The notes: generated by a model not told the origin, from the sequence alone. A DNA stretch of 64,000 nt from Picochlorum sp. 'celeri' (GCA_010909725.1 JAACMV010000007.1:1178001-1242000); one strand, 5' to 3'. Shown: positions 10,784-22,064, counted from the first letter of the stretch. A program made the numbers and translations.

Positions 10784-11685
10784 ATGAACGTATTTACAAG
10801 ACGTGTCAAGGAAAAGTACGATACCGATCAGCCCTGATACAACAGTTCAGCAGGATACAAGACTGATTCATAATTACATTATTTGTATGTAGGGTTCGCC
10901 AGAGTACTGGCTTTACTGGGAGCATCGAGCCAACCCCAAATGACGAGTACATGAAAATGCTGAAAAGTTGCGGCGATTTCCAGACTGAATTGAAAAAGAC
11001 GTACACGAAATTGTCTACGATGAAGTCTGCTACTGATGAATTTGCTGTTCATGCGAAAAAGTTGCTTCATACTGCGTTACCACAGTCATACTCGGAGTCC
11101 GCGGCCGCTTCCGGAGGGGCAGCCCAGCAAATCAAGTATGTCGGCGGATCAAAGATTGATGACGAGGGGTTGTCTGCGGCGAGTATGGCTGTGTCTCACA
11201 AGCTTGAGAGTGAAGTTCTTGTGCCCATTAAGAAGTGGTTGGACTCGTACGATTCTGTAAAGTCGAGCGTGAAGAAGGTTGAGGATCTTCGCCTTGAGGT
11301 TGATTCTCGTCGCCACACGGTGGCTGATTTGTCTGCACAGGTGGATAAATACAGAGCCAAATTGAATAAGGGACCTGATCCCAAGGTTGAAAATAATATG
11401 GAGGAGACGATCAAAAAGTTGCAACACAAGGAAGGGAAATTGACCTTGACACAGGAGAGGTTCAATGAGGCATCTTCAGTGTTGAAGAGCAATCTTGAGA
11501 AGCTCATCACAACAGCTGCTGATACCAAGTATTACATCAGCGTGGCGTTCAAGGAACAGGCGACTGCCTATGACGCTGCTGTGAAGGCAATCGGGGATGT
11601 GGATCCACCAACGCCTCTTGATCTTTCTGCTTTGACCATTGCTGACCAGGATACGGAATCATCTCCTCAGCCAGAGTCTCCATAG
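10784..11685 (+). CDS. BAR-domain protein, tandem copy 2 (two exons)
   Basis: Exons 10784-10815 and 10893-11685 with a 77 nt intron (GTACGA..TAG), giving 274 residues. It is a paralog of the upstream gene. The shared core includes LEVDSRRHTV, ETIKKLQHKEGKLT and a closing helix ending AFKEQATAY. Unlike copy 1 it has no intron after the KLTL motif and has a shorter tail. A cytosolic role in membrane trafficking (endocytosis or Golgi) is inferred from the fold. It is convergent with the M16 peptidase, with 72 nt between stops. Confidence 0.87.
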
Positions 11686-11757
11686 ACGGTCTGGTGTGGT
11701 GATCTATACAGATGATGTTGTTTTTTGCTTACATACATGATGATCTGTGATGCATTT

Positions 11758-14700
11758 TTATTGACTCTGCATTGAATCCATAAAATTCTTGATTGCGTTT
11801 AAGAAAGCTTCTGGATCTACATCTGCAGGAGGCTTGCCTCCTATTGCTTGTACTCTTTCTTCGAGAATAGGTGACTTGTCGAGCGATGCATCCTGTCCTG
11901 ATGTTCCGATGCATGTATATGTCGCTTCATCTGAGAAATCAAAGTGGCTATATGCTTCATAAATGTCTTCAATCGTGATGGCATCATACATTGCTGTCAA
12001 ATCTCGCAGACATTCAACAGACTTCAAAGGAACTGATGGTGACTGAATGTGTGTGAGTAATGCAAGCCAGTATCCATTATCCTTGAGGTCTGATTCATGT
12101 CGTGTGATCAATGTACGCTTGGCTCTGAGCAAGTCACGCGATGTGAATGGCTGAATGGATCCACTCCTCAGGACGCGCATTGATGCCATCATGGCATCTT
12201 TGATTTTCTGAGGAGTGGATGTCACGTTGACGTAGAACCATCCAGTTGGCAATCGATCAAAGAGGGACAGTTCGAATGAGACATCGTATGTCAGGCCTAA
12301 TGTATCTCTGACAGTTGTGAAGAGGCGCGAGTTTATCATCTCTGTCAAGAGGCCGAGAGTAGCACTCGCATATAATGGATGCTTTCTTCTCAAGTCTCTC
12401 GCACGCTGAATATCTTCGTCAGAGGCTCCTGGGGGCAGAGGAGCAGGTGGTCTTGGAATATCTACAGGATCCAAATGCTTCAAGGGTTGTTGCTGCTTTC
12501 CAAATTCACCCCATCGGCATGGTGCCAGTCCAGCAATATACGCACACGCTCTTTCGTCTGAATCTTTCAAGTGCCATACGGAGTGCCTCTCCTCGAGTGG
12601 TGGGTCACAGACAAGTGGGGACTGCTGCAGTGCACTGCCAGGACCCTGTGCATTTGATTTGGGCACGACAGTTCCCAGATACTTCAATGCAGCTTCCTCG
12701 AGTTCATTCTCGTCAAAGTCACCCACGATAGATACTTCCAAGTTTCCTGCGTGTAATTGGGCCATGACGTCTTCTTTCATGGCATCTAATGTTAATGCAG
12801 CAATCTCATCAGAGCTAGGGTCCCTGAATCTGCGATCATCTCCAAGCATGGCACTCATGATTCTGTCTGCGGTTGCCCTCTCGAGAGATTTTGGAAGAGC
12901 TCGATAGTGCGAGATATACATTTGTTTCGATCGTTCCATCGCTGCATCTTCCCATCGAGGGGATTCGAGGAAGAGATGCAGCAATTGCAATACAGCTGCC
13001 ATACCACCGTCTCCAACAGCAAAGTGGAAATCCATGCAGATAAATTCTTCGTTTGCTTCCAGAATACAGTTGATTAGTCTTGAAATGCAGAATAATTCTA
13101 CTTGCGCTCGATCCCAATCGCCAACAGTACCACTCTCACTCAGGGTCCTTGTGCCTACAGCAATAGCACCATGTCCATGAGGGCCCACAACACCTCGTTC
13201 TTCCAAAGCGCGTCCACCGGCAGCAACAACTCTGACCATTGCCCCCATTGGTTCATTATCAGTCTTGCGATAATTTATCACAATACCATTAGACAATCTG
13301 CGGCGAATCACTCCGGTTTCTGGATCAGCTGGTGGCTTTGTGTCAGAACTGTTTGGATCCACAGGAACAAATGTTGGGTTTAGCTTATCCATCAGAGCCA
13401 TGGCATGGTCGTCTGGCACCAGAAATTCTGGTACATCTACATCCTCAAGAGCCTCAACCTCGAGTCCCTGCTCTGATATAGCTTGGCGAATATCTTCCTC
13501 ATCTATCTCAAAGCGGACTGCGCCCTCTGGGGGCTCCTCATCATCTCCAGACTCGTCAAGCGCAGCTGCAGCCATAGCTGGATCCACATGTTGTGTTGTG
13601 GCCATACTTGCCCCTCGAGGCATTGGTGCTGCTGCACCAGAGCTATTTCCACTCGCGTCCATGAATGTTGGAATGCAAGCAACAACAGCTGTGGCAATTG
13701 ATGGCCCTGGTTCTGCCCACTTACTAGGGTCTGCTTCATATTCTTTCAGTAAGGTTGCTTCATCACCATAATGGCTAGCGAACGAAAGAATTGATCTACA
13801 CAGTGCAGACACCTCGTCAGGGGTAATGGTATCTGCAAGCTCCATCAGATAGGCATGTGCCTGGCGCTGCTCAAGGACTGCATGGCCTAATGCCATGCTC
13901 TCCATGACGAACTCGAGGTTATCCAAACTTGGAACAGATTCAGCACCCTCTGCAAGCTGCTCACTATCTCTCAACAGCGCCGACTTGTAACGCTCCATCT
14001 CAGCTGCAGTCACACCATGCTGCTGAAGTCGTCTAACCTCCTGAACTGCCACCTGTACAGCACCTCTCCAGTCCTTGGGTTCTGATGTGATTGTAAGCGT
14101 TGAAACCGCACACCCTTCTCTTCCACTATCGCTATGATCAAGCTCTATTCCGATAAACGGTGGATCGGCAGCTACATACCGGGCATTAATTCTAAACTGC
14201 ATCACACTCAACATGATTCGGACCATGAAGGCTCTCTTCAAATCATCAAGAGTCTTCATTGGCTGAACAGGGAGCTTGCAAAATATCGAAAGTTGGAACA
14301 ACTGCAACAATCGGTGCCTGAACACACTGATTGGCGATTGGAAACCAGACTGAATCATGGGTCCACAACCCCACTGATGATCAACAGGTGGTCGGACCAA
14401 TCCTCCTGGGGACAAATGTGCCCTCTCCAACAGCAACCCTTTGTTTGTCTCTCGCAAATCAACCTGATGATGTGCCGCCTCTTCAACAACCTCGGCATTC
14501 AATGCGTCGTCAGCAGGTGCCCTCGAGCCTGCTGCTCGTGCAGGAGCTCTGCTGAAATTCTGCTCAATCAACTTTTTTGTCTCTTCGATATCTACATCCC
14601 CAACGACGTACAAAGTAGCATTCTCTGGATAATAATTTCTGCTCCAAAAACTCATGATTTCATCTCGCTGCCATTTCTCCACCTGATCCATCTTCCCAAT

Positions 14701-15513
14701 TGGGAAGCGGGTACCCAAGGCATTCTCCCAATGCAAGTATTGCAACAACTGGCAGTCCACTCTATACTCTATTGTATTCATCATTTGTGCCTCGGCGGTC
14801 ACTGCCTTTCTCTCTTTTTCAATTCTTGCCGGGAGAAATTCAGGCTCGAACGCAATCTCAGTCAAGGCATCCAACACAGCTGGCAACATTGGCCTTCCAT
14901 TATTTGCATTCGCATGAGGAGCATGCACATGGAACACCGTGTGATGAAAATCGGTATACGCATTCGATCTTGCACCAGTTCCTAAAAGCCCTTCTCTTTT
15001 CTTACTGCCCAAAAAGGTCACATGCTCTACCAAATGCGCAATGCCCTGCTCATTCTCACCCTCATCCACAGACCCAGCATGCACCTCCAGATGTGCTTCA
15101 AATCTATTCGGCGGACTCACATTTGGCAAAATAACGTATCTCAAACCATTCGACAACTTTCCAATCTCCAAGTTTGGATGATTCTCCAGCTCAAGATCTC
15201 CTAGATGTGGCCTAGAACCAGGCTCTGCAACCGCCTCGACCACAAAGGGCCACCGCTTCCTCCACCCAAGGCGAGGACGACACAGAGCATTTTCAATCTT
15301 TGGAAATTGGGTTCTAATTGTATTTATATTGTAACTCTTTGCGAGCATAGCTGGTTTCGATACGCTCAATCGGCGCTGCATACCAGGGTAGGACTTCCCT
15401 CCCTGACGAGAAAAGACGGTCCCTCGCATGACAACTTTCCTTTGGACTGGACCAGCCATCTTTCCATGCGCATTACCAGAGATAATTGCATCATTTTTAT
15501 TCATTGTCAACAT
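11758..15513 (-). CDS. SPP: M16 metallopeptidase, stromal processing peptidase type
   Basis: About 1250 residues from the ATG at 15513; the frame stays open without an ATG up to 15651, so a further 5' exon is possible. The inverted zinc motif HLVEH comes early, followed by SNAYTDFHHTVFHVHAP and the third-ligand helix EKERKAVTAEAQMM. A second, degenerate M16 half follows (LSNGIVINYRKTDNEP, TLGLTYDVSFELSLFDR). This bipartite layout and length match the plastid SPP, which removes transit peptides in the stroma. Pitrilysins are shorter and mitochondrial MPP subunits far shorter. The first 80 residues are basic, as for a transit peptide. An acidic linker is inserted near the middle (DESGDDEEPPEG, DEEDIRQ). 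Confidence 0.88.
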   Translation of the reverse strand: MLTMNKNDAIISGNAHGKMAGPVQRKVVMRGTVFSRQGGKSYPGMQRRLSVSKPAMLAKSYNINTIRTQFPKIENALCRPRLGWRKRWPFVVEAVAEPGSRPHLGDLELENHPNLEIGKLSNGLRYVILPNVSPPNRFEAHLEVHAGSVDEGENEQGIAHLVEHVTFLGSKKREGLLGTGARSNAYTDFHHTVFHVHAPHANANNGRPMLPAVLDALTEIAFEPEFLPARIEKERKAVTAEAQMMNTIEYRVDCQLLQYLHWENALGTRFPIGKMDQVEKWQRDEIMSFWSRNYYPENATLYVVGDVDIEETKKLIEQNFSRAPARAAGSRAPADDALNAEVVEEAAHHQVDLRETNKGLLLERAHLSPGGLVRPPVDHQWGCGPMIQSGFQSPISVFRHRLLQLFQLSIFCKLPVQPMKTLDDLKRAFMVRIMLSVMQFRINARYVAADPPFIGIELDHSDSGREGCAVSTLTITSEPKDWRGAVQVAVQEVRRLQQHGVTAAEMERYKSALLRDSEQLAEGAESVPSLDNLEFVMESMALGHAVLEQRQAHAYLMELADTITPDEVSALCRSILSFASHYGDEATLLKEYEADPSKWAEPGPSIATAVVACIPTFMDASGNSSGAAAPMPRGASMATTQHVDPAMAAAALDESGDDEEPPEGAVRFEIDEEDIRQAISEQGLEVEALEDVDVPEFLVPDDHAMALMDKLNPTFVPVDPNSSDTKPPADPETGVIRRRLSNGIVINYRKTDNEPMGAMVRVVAAGGRALEERGVVGPHGHGAIAVGTRTLSESGTVGDWDRAQVELFCISRLINCILEANEEFICMDFHFAVGDGGMAAVLQLLHLFLESPRWEDAAMERSKQMYISHYRALPKSLERATADRIMSAMLGDDRRFRDPSSDEIAALTLDAMKEDVMAQLHAGNLEVSIVGDFDENELEEAALKYLGTVVPKSNAQGPGSALQQSPLVCDPPLEERHSVWHLKDSDERACAYIAGLAPCRWGEFGKQQQPLKHLDPVDIPRPPAPLPPGASDEDIQRARDLRRKHPLYASATLGLLTEMINSRLFTTVRDTLGLTYDVSFELSLFDRLPTGWFYVNVTSTPQKIKDAMMASMRVLRSGSIQPFTSRDLLRAKRTLITRHESDLKDNGYWLALLTHIQSPSVPLKSVECLRDLTAMYDAITIEDIYEAYSHFDFSDEATYTCIGTSGQDASLDKSPILEERVQAIGGKPPADVDPEAFLNAIKNFMDSMQSQ

Positions 15514-15970
15514 ACTTGGGTATGGAACAACCAATACAGAGCCAATAGACTGGCCTTGCAGACTGGAAATTCTCAAACAACTCGTATACGAATGTATGCA
15601 CCCGCTCCCGTGCGTAATACCCCTTGGAAAACCACGTTCTCTTGATAACAATCTGTTTAATAGACTATCTTCTCAGTTTGGCCAGGGGACACATCAACGA
15701 TGAGCAGTCTGTCTTCCACAGAAGGCATCATACAACATCCCATCGAAAAGTACCTTGGATGGGGACATTGGCATGATCGACTCAGTTCCATTCCGTAAAT
15801 AGACAATTCAATACACAATCTTTCTCCCCGCTTCATCAGCCCTGTCGGCCTTGTTATCCTCTATGCTGTCGACATTCGATGCGAGGTGGATAGATACTCA
15901 GCGGTGGCACATTGCGTCACTTAATGATCAATTTCTTTATATTAGCTTGGATCAGCACTGAATAATCAGA
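15514..15970. other. Divergent promoter region, SPP / biotin carboxylase
   Basis: Holds no independent gene. Part of it (15514-15651) is an ATG-less extension of the SPP frame and may be 5' UTR or an unrecognised upstream exon. Both flanking products are plastid proteins, so co-regulation from a shared promoter is possible. Confidence 0.4.
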
Positions 15971-17806
15971 ATGAACGTCACTGTCAAGGTATGTTTGTCA
16001 GCCGAGTCCAAGCAATAGAATACCACGAGAGCGCACTGATTGCGCAATGGGCGCTTGATAAAGTTGTATTTTAGTCTGATCCTTCACCCATATTTCCAAT
16101 TGGTGGTATACATGACGATATTCTTTGCTTCCGATCCGCTGTTTTTCATGGAGGTCTTTTGTATGCAGCAGGGGCGTGTGACCCGCAATGTCATCTCGAC
16201 AGGGAAATCAAGAAATGTTATGACATTTCGCCAGAATATTTCGCCATCTCGGCAGGCAGTGTCACGGATCCAGAGAGGAGGCTCCACTGAGTGGGTGGGT
16301 GCAGCACTGAAAAAGGCTACGACAAGGTCCCGTGCGGCCGCCATGTCTGCGGAACAGTTGGCACCAAAAGCTTCAATTACCAAAGTTTTAGTGGCAAACA
16401 GAGGAGAGATTGCTGTGAGAGTGATCAGGGCATGCAAGGAACTTGGCATCAAGACTGTTGCTGTGTACTCTACTGCAGATGAGGACTGCCTTCATGTGCA
16501 GCTTGCTGATGAGGCTGTATGCATTGGTGAACCTGCTTCATCTGAATCATACTTGTCCATTCCAACCATTATTGCTGCCGCAATGAGCCGTGGAGCTGAT
16601 GCTATCCACCCTGGATATGGATTCCTCTCTGAGAATGCCACCTTTGTAGACATCTGCAATGATCATGGTATTGAGTTTATTGGTCCAAAATCTGATTCTA
16701 TTAGGCTTATGGGTGACAAATCAACTGCTCGTGATACAATGAAGAATGCTGGAGTGCCTACTGTGCCTGGATCTGATGGACTCATTTCTAATCCAGAAGA
16801 AGCCATCACAGTTGCCAGAGAAGTCGGATTCCCCATCATGATTAAAGCAACCGCTGGTGGAGGAGGAAGAGGAATGCGTCTTGCAAACACAGAGGATGAG
16901 TTTTTGTCACTTCTCAAGGCTGCCCAGCAGGAGGCTGAGGCTGCATTCGGTAATGGCAATGTGTACTTGGAGAGGTTTGTGAATAATCCTCGCCATATCG
17001 AGTTCCAGGTTCTTGCAGATAAATACGGCAATGTTGTACATCTCGGTGAGCGTGATTGCTCTATTCAGAGGCGCAACCAGAAGTTGCTGGAAGAAGCTCC
17101 ATCTCCAGTGTTGACTCCAGAGGTGAGAAAGGCCATGGGAGATGCTGCCGTGGCAGCTGCCAAATCCATTGGGTATATCGGAGTGGGAACAATTGAGTTC
17201 CTCTGGGAACCACAGGGATTCTATTTCATGGAAATGAATACCCGTATTCAGGTCGAGCATCCAGTGACTGAGATGATTACTGGCGTGGATCTTATTCAGG
17301 AGCAGATCAAGGTCGCCATGGGAGAAAAACTCAGATTTACTCAGGAAGATATTGAATTCAAGGGACATGCCATCGAATGCCGTCTCAACGCCGAAGATCC
17401 ATTCAAGAACTTCAGACCAGGACCAGGACGCGTGGTTGGATACCTTCCTCCTGGAGGACCAAACGTACGCATGGACTCCCATTTGTACCCAGATTATGTC
17501 GTCCCACCAAACTACGATTCACTCCTTGGAAAGTTGATCGTGTGGGGAGAGGACCGCCAGGCAGCAATCACAAGAATGAAGAGAGCATTGACAGAAACAG
17601 TAATCTCAGGAGTCCCGACAACCATTCTGTATCATCTGTTGATTCTTGACAATGAAGACTTTATTGCTGGGGATGTCGACACTGGGTTTATCCCAAAGCA
17701 TGCGGATGAGTTGGCAGAACCTCCAGTTCTCCCTCAAAAGAAAAACAAGGTTGTGGAAGCAGCAAAGAGGGCTGCAAAGAGATCGAAATCAAAAGCTCTT
17801 GCCTGA
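15971..17806 (+). CDS. CAC2: Plastid acetyl-CoA carboxylase, biotin carboxylase subunit
   Basis: Exon 1 (15971-15988) encodes six residues and exon 2 (16169-17806) the rest, joined over a 180 nt intron (GTATGT..GCAG); total 551 residues. The first 95 or so are a Ser/Arg/Ala-rich transit peptide. The enzyme core starts at KVLVANRGEIAVRVIRAC and includes HPGYGFLSEN, the glycine-rich ATP loop KATAGGGGRGM, the catalytic ERDCSIQRRNQK and EMNTRIQVEHPVTE. It carboxylates biotin on the separate BCCP subunit in the first step of plastid fatty-acid synthesis. There is no biotinyl or carboxyltransferase domain, so this is the multi-subunit prokaryotic type. If the intron is not real, translation would start inside the 16.1 kb region. 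Confidence 0.93.
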
Positions 17807-17971
17807 TAATTATTTGCTACATTTTTCACCATCTATATTAGAAATGAAACAATCTTGAAAAGCAATTGCTCTTAGTACTCAAAAATCGCAGTTTTGTTTC
17901 AGAGAGAGGACATGTTCAATGACATGCCCTGATTGACGCACCCAATCATTAAGTACACGAGCCATCTGCAT

Positions 17972-19053
17972 ATGAGAATCGCAGATATATATGAGAAAGG
18001 TCGCGTACTAGGTACGGGGACGTTCGGTGAGGTCCTTCTGGCGACGCATAAGCAGACTGGAGAGACTGTTGCGATCAAGAAGATTCGCATAGATGATAAG
18101 AAACAGGTGCGATTTGTCACTGATTCTGCTGATCCAACTGGTACTGACATTCGGTGAATGGGCAGGGTATCAACGTCACAGCTCTAAGAGAGGTCAAGTA
18201 TTTGAAAGAACTTCACCACCCAAATATTGTCACACTCAAGGATGTCCTGTCCCTCAAAAGGGGCATTGCCCTTGTGTTTGAATACATGGACACGGATCTA
18301 GAGAATGTGATTAAAGATAGATCTCTTGTTCTCTCTGCCGCGGATATAAAGGCGTACATGCTTGCGATGCTTCGTGCCCTGAAACACTGCCATGAGAAAT
18401 GGGTTGTTCATAGGGATATCAAGCCAAATAACTTTCTCATCGGTCGGGATGGGAGTGTCAAACTGACGGATTTCGGTTTATCTAGGATCTATGGATCTCC
18501 AGAAAGACGATATACGAATCAAGTATTTGCGAGGTGGTATCGACCTCCTGAATTGCTGTATGGGTCAACATGTTATGGGCCTGGCGTAGATGTCTGGGCA
18601 TTAGGCTGCGTGTTCGCAGAATTGCTTCTTAGAAAACCATGGTTTGTAGGGGAGTCTGATGTTGAGGTCTTGTCAAAGATTTTCAGTGCGCTTGGAACCC
18701 CGAAAGATAAGGACTGGGCAGGATTAAAGTGTTTGCCTGGATTTGTGGCCTTTCGAGAGCGGGATGCACCACCCCTGAAATCCATATTTCCCGGGGTTGA
18801 AAACGAAGCGTTAGAGTTACTGGCAAGGATGGTATGTCTTGATCCCCGTCGACGAATCACGGCAGCCGATGCGCTGTCACATTCGTACTTCAAGGTCAAA
18901 CCGGCACCTACAGAGCCAGAAAAGCTCCCCAAGCCGCACATCCTTCAGGAACACGTGCAGGAAAAGAAACGCAGTATGGCCTCCGAGGAAGACTCGGAAC
19001 CAAGCGCGAAAATGGCAAAAGTAGATAAGGATCTTGTAAAATCATTATTCTAA
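17972..19053 (+). CDS. CDK7: CDK7-like kinase (CDK-activating kinase, CDKD)
   Basis: Exons 17972-18106 and 18166-19053 with a 59 nt intron (GTGCGA..GCAG), giving 340 residues. The glycine loop is GTGTFGEV, the ATP lysine is K36, a GINVTALREVKYL helix replaces PSTAIRE, HRDIKPNN is at about 127-134 and DFG at about 147-149. The T-loop RRYTNQV carries the expected CDK7-type threonine. The helix sequence and the phrase SLVLSAADIKAYM match CDK7/CDKD, the kinase of TFIIH and the CDK-activating complex. VFARWYRPPE replaces the usual VVTRWYRAPE. The tail holds a basic stretch (KKRS) and may be nuclear. Confidence 0.88.
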
Positions 19054-19094
19054 CAACACGTCACTATGACTGGGAAACATTCTATAATCTACAT

Positions 19095-20005
19095 TTACTC
19101 GGATTTTGGCAAAACATCTCCTACTACAGCCTCCTTATTGTCGTCTGCATCAGCAAGCGCCTTCACACCATAAGCCAACTTGTTTGGAACCTGCTTGACT
19201 GATACAGCAACCTTTGTTGGCAACTGGTTAAGAAGACGAGCAATTGTAGCCATGAGCTCTGCCTTGGTTGGCATCTTCTCAAGGCGCTTGATATCAGCAT
19301 CCGTGAGCGCTTTTCCAGACATGACTCCTCCAGACATCTTCAAAGCGGTAATACTATCGCGCTCGTCAGCAGGAACCTCCTCTTCGACCTCCTTCTGGAA
19401 CTTCAAGTATGCCTTGATGGATTCAGAAATCTCCTCCTCCTGAACAAACAACCATGCATTATCTCCCTTGGCAGCTGGCTTCAACTCCTCCCATCCCTCA
19501 ACCTGATCTGCCGCCAACTTCATCAATGTATTCTTACAAACCAACAGAGTTGCACCTTCAGCTGGAAGACTACGCCTGAACTGCTGCATCTGCTTCACAG
19601 TCAATCCTTGGTAGCGGAGGCCCACAACTACTGTGCTCTCTTCTAAAAGTGGGACAATCTTGCTGACAGTCTCTTCTTTAGCTTGTCTGTTCAACGCCTG
19701 GGCAACAACCTGCACACATATTCGATTGGAATGGTTCAGACACAGACTCTCTCTCTCTCCACAAAACCTGCTGCTGCTGCCACCACTGCTGCTTCTACCC
19801 CCACAACAAATCGCCGTGTGAACAATGCACAGCGATTGATCCCATGAATCTAAACAATCATGTAATAAAGAAAACTTTCACCTACCTGCAATCGTTGATG
19901 CTCGAGAGTCCTCGCCGACCACATCGGGCGACCCGCTGCAGACGTAGTAGTCATCTGGCGCTGTGGAGCCACAGAGCTCAAGCCTCTGCATATAACAACG
20001 CACAT
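19095..20005 (-). CDS. RPL10: Plastid (bacterial-type) ribosomal protein uL10
   Basis: Exon 1 is 19886-20005 and exon 2 is 19095-19709, with a 176 nt intron (GTAGGT..GCAG); 244 residues. Exon 1 supplies a transit peptide rich in Ser, Thr, Arg and Ala. The mature part matches bacterial L10, the base of the L7/L12 stalk: VVGLRYQGLTVKQMQQFRR, LVCKNTLMKLA, and DIKRLEKMPTKAELMATIARLL. It differs from cytosolic uL10/P0, so it serves the plastid (less likely the mitochondrial) ribosome. The start ATG lies 120 nt upstream of the donor and is in frame. Confidence 0.88.
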
Positions 20006-20495
20006 TTTATTAATAACACTACCTTTCGTGATATGATCGCCAGCATTATCGAATCAGTGGTACAGCAACCTCCGAAAGACCCTGTATGGCTGCCGTGGCT
20101 GCACGCGATAGGCAATGCAACAGTGTCGCATACAAAACTCAAACGCACCTCACTGCGGTATTCATTTTGAAACTTCTAAGTAAATTGTCAATTAAGAGGC
20201 TGCCATTGGCGTATCGCACTGGAAAAAGTACAACCTATACGCGAATGGATAGCAACGCTCTGGTTGGTGAATTATTTTCCCATCAAATATATATTTGATC
20301 GGACATGACTGGGAAAGAATGCCACCTCCCATCCAGGGGTACCCTCAATGGGATGGCGGCTGCAAAGATTGGGTGTCTTACATGCGGGTATCTGAAAACA
20401 CAAGGGGTCCAGTGCCAGGTCCGTCTGATACCATCTCATAGCATTCCCCGACAACCAGTATAATAATTTATCAATTATATATTCATAGATACACA
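20006..20495. other. Divergent promoter region, plastid uL10 / eL43
   Basis: 490 nt with no gene that I can support. It separates a plastid and a cytosolic ribosomal-protein gene transcribed away from each other. Confidence 0.4.
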
Positions 20496-21298
20496 ATGGT
20501 ACGTATAATTAATGGGTATAGAGGAGGAGAGGAAGGAAGAAGAGGGCGTCGAAGGGCGACTCTGGCTGCCGGCGGTCGTCGTGGTACTTGTGCGGGTGTA
20601 AAGAGGAGTATGGATGTTCCATACCTTTTTTGCTGCGTATATATATCACATGTGTTTCAGATGGAGATGATCTGTCGGTCTTGCTGATGGGGAAGGGAGC
20701 GAATCGAGAACGCCGTCGGCTCGACTGTTGCAGCGTCTTTTCTGTTGCGCTGCTGTGGAATATCGCACGCCGTTGATGTCAACAGAATATCGCAAAAAGC
20801 ATCTAGAAATATACTTGCGACGCGATGCTCATGGGGAACTCGGATGTTGTTGTCTTCTCCTTCTTCTTCTTTTTCTTCCATCCACAACTTGTGGAATATG
20901 TCTTTCTCTGCCCCATATACGTTGTATATAATATAATAGCAGAGAGAGAAGCATACATGTGTATTTGTGTGTCGTAATGATTCGTGGTTATTTACATATA
21001 TACCATCTTGTTCTACCTGCAGTCGAAGCGCACAAAGAAGGTTGGAATCGTGGGAAAGTACGGAACCCGTTATGGTTCTAGTTTGAGGAAGCAGATCAAG
21101 AAGATCGAGGTTAGTCAGCACTCAAAGTACTTCTGCAGTTTCTGCGGAAAGTATGGAATGAAGAGAGTAGCTGTCGGTATCTGGAAATGCAAGGGATGCA
21201 GCAAGACCCAGGCTGGAGGAGCTTACACACTCAACACACCTTCCTCTGTGACTGTCCGCTCCACTGTGCGTCGTCTCAGAGAGCAGACTGAGAAGTAG
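20496..21298 (+). CDS. RPL37A: Cytosolic 60S ribosomal protein eL43 (RPL37A)
   Basis: Exon 1 is only the start codon (20496-20498) and exon 2 is 21023-21298, giving 92 residues that begin [15 protein letters not shown], the conserved N-terminus. A four-cysteine zinc ribbon (CSFCGKYG and CKGC) and the AGGAYTLNT block are present. The phase-0 intron of 524 nt (GTACGT..CTGCAG) directly after ATG is far longer than any other in the window. It contains purine-rich and TTC-rich tracts. The placement right after the initiator is known from other eukaryotic ribosomal-protein genes and often serves expression control. Confidence 0.95.
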
Positions 21299-21570
21299 AT
21301 TTATATATAATTAGGTATATGGAATTTTAAATCATCGTGTAAAGCGTATGTACTCGTCGTATAACACTTGGAAGTAGCCATGTTGTTCTCTGTCCCAGGT
21401 TGGGTTGGCCCATCCTAGAATCCCAGATTCCTCACACCCTCTGTGTGGTTTCGTGGCGTATACACGAGTATTTGCTTTGTATAGAGCATTTGATACTCTT
21501 TATATACCACTTCGATCTGTTCATACTACACAGTAGCACCAGGGAATAGAAAAGAAACAGGAAAAAGCAC

Positions 21571-22057
21571 ATGCATCGTTCTACTACTATCCTTTTGCTT
21601 CTTGGCGTTGTATGCCTCGTTGGCTCTGCCGGTATGTTGTTGCTGCATTGTATATTGATGTCTGTGATGAACCCAATTCAACACGTAGATGCACGTCATG
21701 ATTTCAGGTGCGCAGCCAGAAGGAGATGAAGCTTTTGAGTGTTTGCAGAATGGCCCCAGTATCTTGTCGATTTGCGAGAAAGAGCTTGCTCTGGCCCAGG
21801 GTAAAATATCTTTGAATCAGACTGAGGAATCTTCTCCAGAAACTATTGCGTCTCTGGTCGACGAGTTGGGAGAGAATGAATTACCGACAGAACCTTGCTG
21901 TACTATTGCAGCCTCCTTTTCAGATGGACAGTGTTTGTGTCAGCCAATCTTGCGGGGCATATTGCCAACTGTAGGTGTCCAGATACCCGCAATTAATTCC
22001 ATTTTGAAAATAATGGAACAGGCGTGCGGAAACTTTGAGATTGTAGAATGCGCATAG
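21571..22057 (+). CDS. Secreted eight-cysteine (nsLTP-like) protein
   Basis: Exons 21571-21631 and 21708-22057 with a 76 nt intron (GTATGT..TTTCAG), giving 136 residues. A clear signal peptide (MHRSTTILLLLGVVCLVGSA) is followed by exactly eight cysteines in the order C-X10-C-X40-CC-X10-CLC-X28-C-X7-C. This is the eight-cysteine framework of plant non-specific lipid transfer proteins and LTPGs, including the CC and C-L-C elements. The gap between cysteines 2 and 3 is much longer than in plant nsLTPs (about 12-17). No GPI-anchor hydrophobic tail is present. Lipid binding in the cell wall or extracellular space is inferred from the framework only. The stop is 7 nt from that of the convergent coiled-coil gene. 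Confidence 0.75.
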
Positions 22058-22064
22058 TGTTTTA

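Noticed and set aside
20003..20160. Additional upstream exon for plastid L10 using the ATATGCAG acceptor
   Set aside because: No open frame of the right phase exists upstream, whereas the ATG at 20005 is in frame with the transit peptide.
20499..21022. Box C/D snoRNA inside the eL43 intron
   Set aside because: ATGATC and CTGA fragments occur but no proper RTGATGA/CTGA pair with terminal stem was found.
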